From contig CM077599.1 of NCBI GenBank assembly GCA_039654915.1, forward strand, positions 21,079,501 through 21,143,500: 64,000 bases of DNA, given 5' to 3'. Source of the stretch: Aquilaria yunnanensis. Its lineage: Eukaryota > Streptophyta > Magnoliopsida > Malvales > Thymelaeaceae. The position numbers and the translations under genes are program-made. The stretch's first letter is position 1. Each line of letters starts with the position of its first letter. Shown piece after piece: positions 55,623 to 64,000 of this stretch. The notes under the pieces were generated by a model, which saw nothing but the letters and a program-made list of their open reading frames with translations, searched no databases and had not been told where the DNA came from.

Positions 55623-58600
55623 TTATGCAAAGTATTTCTTTACTGCATCCGAATTTACTGGCTTCGGTAATTCTCGTCCATCCATTTCTGTCAGAATTAG
55701 TGCCCCTCCTGAAAATGCTTTCTTCACGACATATGGCCCGTCATAATTTGGTGTCCATTTTCCTCTTGAATCATGTTGCATGGGTAAAATTTTCTTGAGC
55801 ACTATGTCACCCTCGTGAAATTGTCGTGGGCGAACCTTTTTGTTGTAAGAACGAATCATCCTTCTTTGATAAAGTTGCCCATGGCAGAGGGCTATCATTC
55901 TTCTTTCATCAATTAGATTTAATTGCTCGTATCTAGCTTTGACCCATTCTGCTTCTCTTAATTGAGTATCCATTAGTACCCTTAATGAAGGAATTTCAAC
56001 TTTGATGGGCAATACAGCCTCCATACCGTATACCAGAGAAAAAGGTGTTGCTCCAGTAGAAGTACGGGTAGAAGTTCTATAAGCATGTAGTGCAAAAGGT
56101 AACATCTCATGCCAGTCCTTGTAAGTGACGATCATCTTTTCAACAATTCTCTTGATATTTTTATTGGCCGCTTCTACTGCACCATTCATCATTGGTCGAT
56201 AAGGTGCCGAATTGAGATGTTTAATTTTGAACTGCCGGCACAAAGTCTGCATCATTGCATTGTTCAGGTTCGTGGCATTGTCTGAGATGATACATTCCGG
56301 CGGCCCATAGCGACAAATGATTTCTTTCTTAATGAACCGGCATACCACCTTTTGAGTCACACTTGCATATGACAAAGCTTCTACCCATTTAGTGAAGTAG
56401 TCAATTGCCACTAGGATGAATTTGTGACCATTGGAAGCTTTAGGGGTAATGGCTCCAATGACGTCAATTCCCCACATGGCAAAAGGCCAAGGTATTGCTG
56501 TTACATTAAGAGGGGTAGGTGGAGCTTGGATCTTGTTGGCATATATTTGACATTTGTGACATTTTCTCACGTGATTAATACAATCACTTTCCAATGTGAG
56601 CCAATAGTAGCCAGCCCTCATTATTTGTCTTGCCATGGTATGACCACTAGTGTGTGCTCCACATATTCCAGAATGAACTTCTTCCATGATCTTTCGTGCT
56701 TCATGAGTATCTACACAGCGAAGTAGCATCGAGTCTGGGGTTTTCTTGTAGAGTATGTCTAGGTTTAAAAGAAAACCCATTGACAATCTTCGTAGAAATT
56801 TCTTGTCATTTTCTGATGCTTCTAGTGGATATGTTCGTTCTTGGAGGTATTTCTTGATATCATGATACCAAGGCTTTCCATCCAATTCTTCTTCGATGCT
56901 CATGCAATAAGCTGGAGAATCTATTATTTTCATCTCGAACACAGGAGTATGCTTAGGGTCGCTTATCTTGTACATAGCAGCCAAAGTAGCTAAAGCGTCT
57001 GGGATTTGATTATCTTCCCTTGGAAGATGATGGAAACTTATACTGTTAAATCTTCGAGTCATGTCTATTATAAGCTTTTGGTAAGGGATTAATTTTGAAT
57101 CTCTTGTCTCCCATTCTCCATTGATTTGATATATGACTAATGCGGAATCCCCATAGACTCGGAGATCTCGCACTTTCAAATCCAATGCCATTTGGAGTCC
57201 CATAGCACATGCTTCATACTCTACTATATTGTTGGTACAAAGAAATGTAATTTTTGCTGTGAAGGGAAACTGCTCTCCGATTGGAGAGATGAGTATAGCT
57301 CCGATCCCTTGTCCCAAAGCATTAGATGCTCCATCGAATGCCATTTTCCATGTTTCATTTTCTTCATCGACTTCCTGTTCTATTGTCATTATATCTCCAT
57401 CAGGAAAGTCCATTCTCATGGGCTCATAATCCTCCAATGCTCTATCAGCCAGATATTCAGCGATCACACTTCCTTTTACGGCCTTTTGGGTGACATACTG
57501 TATGTCGTATTCAGATAACAGCATTTGCCATTTTGCAATCCTGCCTGATAAAGTGGGTTTCTCGAAAATGTACTTAATGGGATCAGTCTTGGAGATCAGC
57601 AATGTTGTGTTGTTGAGCATGTAGTGTCGTAGTCGATGTGCTACCCATGCAAGGGCACAACAGGACTTTTCTACTATTGAGTATTTAGCTTCATATGTGG
57701 TAAGCTTTTTGCTCAAATAGTAAATTGCATGCTCCTTCTTGCTTGTCTCATCACGTTTACCCAATACGGATCCTAATGAAGAATCCTGTATGGATAAATA
57801 TAGAATCAACGGTTCTCCGGATCGAGGTGGTATCAAGACTGGTGGATTTGATAGATATCGTTTGATTTTCTCGAACGCTTCTTGGCATTCGTTATTCCAC
57901 TCAATCGGATTGTTCTTCTTTAGTGATTTGAAAAGCGGTTCACACTTGGACGTCAATTGTGATATGAACCTTGCTATGAAGTTGATTCTACCGAGAAAAC
58001 TTCTTACTTGTTTTGGAGTCTTCGGGGGTTGCATTTCTTGTATCGCTTTGACTTTACTCGGGTCAACTCGAATCCCGTCCTTGCTGACCATGAAACCCAA
58101 TAACTTTCCTGAAGAGGCTCCAAAAGTACATTTGGCAGGATTCAACTTCAATTGATATTTGCGAAGTCTATCGAATAGTTTTCTTAGCACTTTTAGATGC
58201 CCCCCAGCAGTGAAAGTTTTGGCGATCATGTCGTCCACATATACTTCAATTTCTTTATGCATCATGTCATAGAACAACGTGACCATGGCTCTTTGATATG
58301 TAGCACCAGCATTCTTTAACCCGAAAGGCATCACCTTATAGTAGAAGGTACCCCAAAGGGTAATAAAAGCAGTTTTTATCATGTCATCTGGATCAAGTTT
58401 GATTTGATTGTATCCAGAAAAACCATCCATGAAAGAAAAATAGGAGTTTCCTGCGGTATTATCCACCAGTGTATCAATATGAGGAAGTGGGAAGTTATCT
58501 TTAGGACTGGCTTCGTTCAAAGGCCGGTAGTCCTGACAAACTCTTAGTTTCCCACTTTCTTTCTTTTCGACTGGGACAATGTTAACCACCCATTCTGTAT

Positions 58601-59052
58601 ATTCAGCGACCCCAAGAAATCCTGCATCCCACAGCTTTCGAATCTCGTCTTTTACTCTTAAGATTAACTCCGGCTTTAATCTTCGTAACTTCTGTCTGAC
58701 AGGCTTCGCCTCAGGCTTCAAGGGTATTTTGTGTAGTACTATGTCTGAGCTTAAGCCAGGCATATCTTGGTATGACCAAGCGAATACATCCACATATTCT
58801 TTCAATAAATGGACTAATTCTTCTTTTTCTTCAGGAGGGAATAAAGTGCCAATCTTGACTTCTTTTACATCCTGACTGTCTCCCAGGTTGAATACCTCAG
58901 TTGGTTCTTGACTTGTTGCTCTTTCTTTTTCATCTCGCTCAATCATTTTTAATAGCTCAGGAGATACTTGAAGATCTTCGTCATCCGAGTCGGTAGTGTT
59001 TACAGGATTATCAAAGTTCATTCTTTCATTGTCATCAAAGAGAGTTTTGAGT
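55623..59052 (-). CDS. pol: Ogre pol: RT, RNase H, archaeal-type RNase H, integrase
   Basis: Uninterrupted frame; second exon starts at 59052 after the intron, first Met at 59021 gives 1132 aa. RT about residues 130-310 with S-F-M-D-G-F-S-G-Y near 196-204, M-P-F-G-L-K-N at 231-237 and catalytic Y-V-D-D at 261-264. A first RNase H follows near 400-520, then an archaeal-type RNase H (D-G-A-S, E-Y-E-A, G-D-S-A, I-P-D-A-L-A) near 560-690. Integrase has a C-H-K-C finger, first Asp in G-I-D-V-I-G, second in I-S-D-N-A-T-N, Glu in N-G-A-V-E-A-A-N-K. All catalytic groups appear present. It copies the element RNA and inserts cDNA into the genome. Confidence 0.97.
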
Positions 59053-59249
59053 CTGCATTATCCAGAGAGAAAAGAAAGAGAAGAGAAAAAATGGCACGAA
59101 TGAGATGGATGCAAACGGGTACTTTATTTACAATGTGCATAAATCACAACTTTATTGGAATAAAAAGCAATAACTAAAAGGTTCACTTAAACAAAGACTA
59201 CACCCTATTGATTAAACCTTTCTTTAGGAGGTTTTTACTATTAGATTAC
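59053..59249 (-). other. Predicted 197-bp intron between protease and pol
   Basis: Donor GTAATC overlaps the stop codon of the protease frame (AAG-TAA), acceptor TGCAG is preceded by a strong polypyrimidine run (TCTCTTCTCTTTCTTTTCTCTC). Removing it joins codons in frame (…F-P-K then L-K-T-L-F-D-D). Ogre elements are known to splice an intron at this place. Confidence 0.85.
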
Positions 59250-60361
59250 TTTGGAAAGCTTTCAATTATAACAGGCAGTTCTATCGCCTCCCAATTGTTC
59301 AGCACATCCCGTGGGCCACAAGGTTGAACGAGCTCCTCCTCTTCAGGTGAATCGCTGATGATTGCTTGAATAGAAAGACTTTCAAAAGACTTGTTGATGT
59401 TGATAGTCAGCTTGCCTTCATTGTCATTTTTCGGAATGAGACCACCACTCACGAACGTTTTGGTGATTTCAGGGATATCCAGATTTCTTTCCTGGAGAGG
59501 ATGTCCTGTTAATCGTGCAATCCTCTTTTCTCTCTTTTCAGCTATTGCCTTCATTTTATCATGTCTTGTCGGTGTGAAGCCTAGGCCGTATTTCCCTTCA
59601 TTTGCGGATATTTTCAATGGCTCTGGGATTCCTTGTAAATCTTGTCCCAAACCTAACCCCGGTGAGTATCCTCCTTTTATCATGAGTTTGGCGACCATGC
59701 GACTTGTTTTAGAGATGTTAGGAACGGGTTCTTCTCCATATTCACTGACATAAGCAGCATTGACAATCTCAAAAGACCTGAAGGAGCAATCAGGTATATT
59801 TTCATTGACCTCAAAATATTGAGCATCCGCAGGTCTAGATAGCAGAATGTCTTCTTCAGCAAAGACTGTGATTATCTTTCCTTCAATGATGAATTTCATT
59901 TTTTGATGTAATGAGGAAGGAATTGCTCCAGCCATATGGATCCATGGTCTTCCCAGCAGACAAGTATAAGATGGAGAAATGTCCATAACTTGGAATGTGA
60001 TATGGAAAAGACAGGGACCAATCCCAATTGGTAGCTCTATTTCTCCAACCACATCTCTCTTTGTTCCGTCAAATGCTCGAACAACAATATGACTGTTGTT
60101 GAGGTGTGATGGGTCTAAACCGATCTTATGTAAAGTTTCTAATGGCATTACATTTAGAGCTGATCCATTGTCGATCAGAACTCTAGCCATAATCCGATCT
60201 TTGTATTTAATCGAAATATGTAGAGCCTTAGAGTGACCCCTTCCTTCTGCTGGTATCTCATCGTCAGTGAATGTGATGAGATTTTGTGCCGTGATGTTGT
60301 TGACAAGGTGGTCAAAGTTGTTCACGGAGATATCTTGTTCAACATAAGCCTTATTCAGGAC
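59249..60361 (-). CDS. Ogre protease with G-patch
   Basis: In frame with gag after one TAA; coding begins right after it (V-L-N-K-A-Y). The aspartic protease has I-D-N-G-S-A-L-N in the active-site place (D-N-G instead of D-T/S-G) near codon 65 and L-L-G-R-P-W-I-H later. Downstream a glycine-rich G-patch segment (G-G-Y-S-P-G-L-G-L-G-Q, then K-Y-G-L-G-F) is typical of Ogre protease regions and could bind RNA. There is no Met start near its beginning, supporting translation as part of Gag-Pro(-Pol). Confidence 0.9.
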
Positions 60362-62557
60362 TTAGAGAAGAGCTTCTCGATGGGCATCAGAACTTAAGAG
60401 CAATGAAAGTATGGAGATCTTTGCTGGCAGACGGTTCAACTGCTCCACGATGCTGTATTCACTTTGCTTTATGAGTTTGAGAAACTCAGTAGCTTGTTCA
60501 TCTGTTACTGCTCGAGGCATCTCTTGCTCTTTAGATGTGTTAATAGGTCCATTTGCTGGATCCGTAACATTCTTTTCTTGTTGGAGCTTGTTCATTTGCT
60601 CGGGAGAATAACACCGACCGCTTCTAGGCATGCCCCCAACTTCTAACGGAGTTGATGTGATGTTAGAAGTATAGCCATAGTTCCATGGAACAGTTTTGTC
60701 TGATTTGTACGGGAATGGCTTTGGAACTTGAATTCTTAAAGGCTTGAGAGCAGATTTTGAGATTGGAATGACTAGTGGTCTTGGCATGATATTGACTTCT
60801 TGTTCTTTAATTATCACATTCACGTCATCCTCTTTATCTGACATAAAAACGATGATTTGGGAGGAGTCCATGAGACTTTGTAGACTTTTACGGAATTCTG
60901 GGCATTCTTGGATAGAATGACTCTTACTGTTATGAAAGTTGCACCACTCCTCATGCTCGACTTCTTTATTTCCAGAAGACTTTCCTATGATAATCCCTTC
61001 TTTCACAAGGCATGAATATACATGCTTAAGAGGGGTTATGATATCATTGACTATTTTCTTCATTGGCCAGTATTCTTCTATCATATTGACTGGTTTGGCT
61101 TGATGAGGAGGCAATGGATTATGAGTGACGTTTGGTTCATCGGAAAAGTCCAACCACTTTGACTCAATTAATTGTTGGACTACACGCTTCAATGCTATGC
61201 AATTTTCGAGTCCGTGGCCCACGGCACCATCATGATATGGGCAATTTAGTTTAGGGTCATACCATGTTGGATATGGGGGTTCGAATGGCCTTGTGGGAAT
61301 TGGGCGAATGAGTTGGCTCTGGATGAGTTTTGGATATAACTCAGTATAAGTCATGGGAATCGGTGCGAAAATTTCTCTTGGTCTTGGTACAGGCATTGGA
61401 GGAGTCGGAACAGGTGGCCGTAACTGATTAGGCCTGTTGAGAGGATAATTGTTGGGTCTATTGGGAAGATAATCACTGGGCCTATTTGGAGGATAATCAT
61501 TGGGCCTATTGGTAGGATAATAATTGGGCCTGTTGGCAGAATAGGATAGGCGAGGTCCGGTAGCCACGGTACCCACGAGGGGAATCCCTCTTCCTCGTCC
61601 GATTTGTTGTATTTCTTCATCTTTTCTTCTGGATGGTCCTGCTCTTTTCATAGGATCACTAAAGGACTCAGTAATCTTCCCGGTCCTGATACCATGCTCG
61701 ATCCTTTCTCCAGACATGACTACGTCGGAGAAGTTAGTTGCCGCATTGCCAATAAGTTTGTCATAATATGGGTATTTCAGTGTCTGGACAAACAAAGTGA
61801 CCATTTCTCTTTCTGTCATGGGTGGCTGAACCTGTGCAGCTAAGTCCCTCCACCGCTGCGCATATTCCTTGAAAGTTTCTGGCTTTTTCTTCTCCATGTT
61901 TTGGAGAGTTTGGCGATCCGGAGCCAAGTCCATAACATGTTTATAGTTGCCGATGAAGGCCTGAGCAAGGTCATTCCAAGTTTTTATGTTCCTTGGACCT
62001 TGGCTTAGATACCACTGTAATGCTGATTTTGTGAGACTTTCCTGAAAAAGTGCGATCCACACATTTTCATCTTTTGTGAGTGGTTGTAGTCTCCTTAGGA
62101 ACAATGTGATGTGAGTGATGGGATCACTCGTTCCATCGTATTTCACGAAATCTGGCACCTTAAAATCTGAAGGGATTACGACGTCTGGCACTAAGCAGAG
62201 GTCATCCACTGAAAGGGATCCGAATATAGTGCCTCCTTCAATGGCTCTCAGTCTTTTCTCTATTGTCTCGATTTTTTGAGATTCTGCTTCATCTTTTGGT
62301 AATGTCTTCTTCTCTTCCTGTACAGTGTCTTGTTTCAGGTGAACACTAGCAGAGGGTCCTGATTCTTGAAACAGGTTTTCTTGGACTGAGACTCGTTGCG
62401 GGGTGAATCCCGGGGGATAAGTGGGATCTTGTACTTCTTTGATGGGGACTTGAGTTGCTTTCCCTTTGATTAATTCCATCAATTGTCTCATCTGTTCTGA
62501 CATACTTTCAATCTTGGACTCCATCTCCATGAGACGTCCTTCGGCTTGTTCTGCCAT
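60362..62557 (-). CDS. gag: Ogre gag
   Basis: 731 aa from ATG at 62557. N-terminal coiled-coil (residues 1-35), then capsid-type domain about 135-290 with D-P-I-T-H, W-Y-L-S-Q and F-K-E-Y-A-Q-R-W-R-D-L. An N-R-P-N/S-x-Y-P repeat (five units) lies near 345-385. Two Cys/His clusters follow: C-P-Y-H-D-G-A-V-G-H-G-L-E-N-C and C-N-F-H-N-S-K-S-H-S-I-Q-E-C. Gag forms the particle and binds element RNA. It ends at a TAA that lies in frame with the protease, where related elements keep one continuous frame. Confidence 0.95.
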   Translation of the reverse strand: MAEQAEGRLMEMESKIESMSEQMRQLMELIKGKATQVPIKEVQDPTYPPGFTPQRVSVQENLFQESGPSASVHLKQDTVQEEKKTLPKDEAESQKIETIEKRLRAIEGGTIFGSLSVDDLCLVPDVVIPSDFKVPDFVKYDGTSDPITHITLFLRRLQPLTKDENVWIALFQESLTKSALQWYLSQGPRNIKTWNDLAQAFIGNYKHVMDLAPDRQTLQNMEKKKPETFKEYAQRWRDLAAQVQPPMTEREMVTLFVQTLKYPYYDKLIGNAATNFSDVVMSGERIEHGIRTGKITESFSDPMKRAGPSRRKDEEIQQIGRGRGIPLVGTVATGPRLSYSANRPNYYPTNRPNDYPPNRPSDYLPNRPNNYPLNRPNQLRPPVPTPPMPVPRPREIFAPIPMTYTELYPKLIQSQLIRPIPTRPFEPPYPTWYDPKLNCPYHDGAVGHGLENCIALKRVVQQLIESKWLDFSDEPNVTHNPLPPHQAKPVNMIEEYWPMKKIVNDIITPLKHVYSCLVKEGIIIGKSSGNKEVEHEEWCNFHNSKSHSIQECPEFRKSLQSLMDSSQIIVFMSDKEDDVNVIIKEQEVNIMPRPLVIPISKSALKPLRIQVPKPFPYKSDKTVPWNYGYTSNITSTPLEVGGMPRSGRCYSPEQMNKLQQEKNVTDPANGPINTSKEQEMPRAVTDEQATEFLKLIKQSEYSIVEQLNRLPAKISILSLLLSSDAHREALL

Positions 62558-62744
62558 TAATCTTGTTTGGAGTCGAGTTGAATATCGGTGTTGAGGTCCA
62601 ATTTTACCCTTTTAAAGGAATATTTATTTTATTAGATTCTATGTGTGTATGATTGATGTGATGGATGCATGCATGAATATTGTAAATACTTGGTGAAAGA
62701 AGAACTATAATGGAATTTCTCAATTACATTCAGCAAAGGTTTGT
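62558..62744 (-). other. Leader between ORF1 and gag
   Basis: 187 bp, AT-rich with ATGTGTGTATGATTGATG-type words; no ORF. Too short to hold another gene. Confidence 0.5.
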
Positions 62745-64000
62745 TTAAAAGAAACGACCCAAAGTACAATACTGCTTTCTGGCCTTAGATATGAACTCCA
62801 TCATTCTTTGAACATTTACTGATGGAGTAGGACAGCTCAGTTCTTCTAACTCCTTGGCTTCTTCGCCCATTAGTTGGGCTTGTTCTGTAACTTTTCTGAC
62901 TTCTACCAAAAATGTTTGCAATTGATCTTGAGAAAATCTGTATTGATCTTCCCAGTATCTGACTCTCATCTCTTTTTGATCGGTTTCATCAACCAATTGG
63001 GAGATGACTTGTTTTTGGTATTCAACTTTCTCTTCGAGGAGTTGTGTTTTGTGATCGAGCTGTTGCATGTCAAGGAGCATCCTCTTGTTCTTCTCCTTTT
63101 CTTCCTATAGTTCTTTCTCCAACTCTCTTTTCGCCAATTTTCTGATGACCTCTTCAGGTAGAACTATTCCTTCCTTCCGATTATTTCTCCATTCATAATA
63201 AGCAGTGGGAGAAATAATAGGCCCCGACTTCAATATGAAAATTCTTTTCCACGCAACTGAAATACCCATTGCGAGCTTATTTGAATTTGGATCTTCGTGT
63301 GAAAATTCCAACTTACTCAGATTATGCGTCATGGGTATAAATTGCATGGACCCAAATTGTTTTCGTACTTAAGCTGGGGCATAACTTGTTCCTCCCCATA
63401 TACCTAAGAGAGGAACCCACGGGCAATTACCGCAACGGTAGACAACGCGAGTGGAGATGGACCAGGGGGCTCTCCATTCAACTTGTAATTCAGTGATGTT
63501 CCTGAAGTAGTCAACCCATGCTTCCTTGCTGTCGTGATGAATGGTTTCACTTTTCAAAAAGGCTTCAATTGGGATGAAGTCCTTTGAAAAGCGATTTCCG
63601 AAGTGTTGCTTATCACAAGGAAGGTGGCTTTTGATCCAAATATAGAGAAGATGCGAACATCCCATGAATTTGCCCCCTCTTTGGCGACAGAAGTTTAATG
63701 CCCTGATGGTTTCACATAATATTACTGAAGTCGGATTTATTTGAGCATTGCAGATTTGCTCAAATAGTGTAATGATGTCTCCTTCAATGAATCCGACGAT
63801 TCTTGGGAAGACTACCAGGCCATATATCGCCAAGGCGAAAAGCTTGCGTCGTTGATTTTTCTGAGGGAGAACGTGACTTAATTGTTTTAAGTCAATCCAA
63901 CTGATAAATTTTCGAGATCCTTTTGTTGCAAACTTGGTTTGAAGACTGGAAGCTGGCATATCCAGTAATTTTGCCAGGGCTCGATGAGGCTCCGTTCTTC
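62745..64000 (-). pseudogene. Ogre ORF1, DUF7745-like, partial and interrupted
   Basis: One frame from the right window edge to 62745, broken by TAA at 63369-63371 and TAG at 63105-63107; both neighbouring parts are in register. Readable blocks: L-F-A-L-A-I-Y-G-L-V-V-F-P, F-M-G-C-S-H-L-L-Y-I-W, V-E-W-R-A-P-W, W-V-P-L-L-G-I-W-G near 63400, characteristic of the plant DUF7745 family known from Ogre ORF1. The C-terminal third is a coiled coil (L-L-E-E-K-V-E-Y-Q-K-Q). Function unknown in the family. The beginning is outside the window. Confidence 0.85.

Larger units (their letters stand above)
43657..64000 (-). mobile_element. Ogre-type Ty3/gypsy retrotransposon with accessory genes, partial
   Basis: Minus-strand order: ORF1, gag, protease, intron, RT/RNase H/aRNH/integrase, four finger-protein units, LOG-like gene, tandem repeats, polypurine tract, 3' LTR. 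ORF1 upstream of gag, the pro-pol intron, the archaeal-type RNase H and repeats in the 3' untranslated region are all known Ogre features. At least 20.3 kb is present; the start of ORF1, the primer site and the 5' LTR lie beyond 64000. Pol is fully open, so the insertion is much younger than the Tat and Athila copies. Confidence 0.93.

Overview
The window is transposon-dense DNA from a flowering plant, most likely a eudicot. The evidence is nested Ty3/gypsy LTR retrotransposons of the Tat, Athila and Ogre types, L1-type LINEs, Stowaway MITEs and AT-rich spacers. I cannot name the species. I see no intact ordinary host gene. Host-derived material is a receptor-kinase pseudogene fragment and a cytokinin-activating LOG gene carried inside a retroelement.

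Layout, left to right. (1) 1-20814: an old, heavily mutated Tat-lineage gypsy element (+). It is split at 3456-3460/16366-16370 (5-bp target duplication CCAAG) by a complete but decayed Athila element at 3461-16365. The Athila has LTRs of 1388 and 1430 bp, a tRNA-Asp type primer site, gag, protease, RT/RNase H, integrase, a post-pol ORF, a TAA microsatellite and several polypurine-like tracts. After the Athila the Tat element resumes mid-integrase and carries an antisense ORF on the minus strand and a probable 3' LTR. (2) 20815-31500: spacer with two related ~1.36-kb unclassified repeats, MITEs, a 5'-truncated LINE with a 13-bp target duplication, a kinase pseudogene fragment, a LINE RT fragment and a long T-rich/A-rich tract. 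(3) 31868-38437: a decayed L1-type LINE (endonuclease, RT, zinc finger, RNase H) interrupted by ~2.4 kb of unrelated DNA. (4) 38440-43656: spacer with a Stowaway MITE and local tandem duplications. (5) 43657-64000: most of a large Ogre-type element on the minus strand, running off the right edge.

The Ogre element is the most interesting part. In its reading direction it has ORF1 (DUF7745-like), gag, protease with a G-patch, a 197-bp spliceosomal-type intron that restores the pro-pol frame exactly, and an intact 1132-codon RT/RNase H/archaeal-type RNase H/integrase ORF. Between pol and the 3' LTR lies an accessory cluster: four tandem ~0.8-kb units, each encoding a 177-182-aa basic protein with a C-x2-C-x4-C-x3-C finger (one is a pseudogene), then an ~86-bp tandem array, then an intronless, intact 209-codon LOG-like gene. 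Three of the four finger units and the LOG gene are preceded by a similar TATAAAT(A) segment, so they look like separately promoted cassettes sharing one promoter origin. The finger proteins resemble, by motif only, the basic cysteine-rich proteins of some filamentous plant RNA viruses. Downstream are three families of tandem repeats able to form hairpins, a polypurine tract and a 3.7-kb LTR holding four copies of a hairpin with compensatory base changes. A retroelement carrying a hormone-activation gene plus a nucleic-acid-binding protein family is the main candidate for something undescribed.
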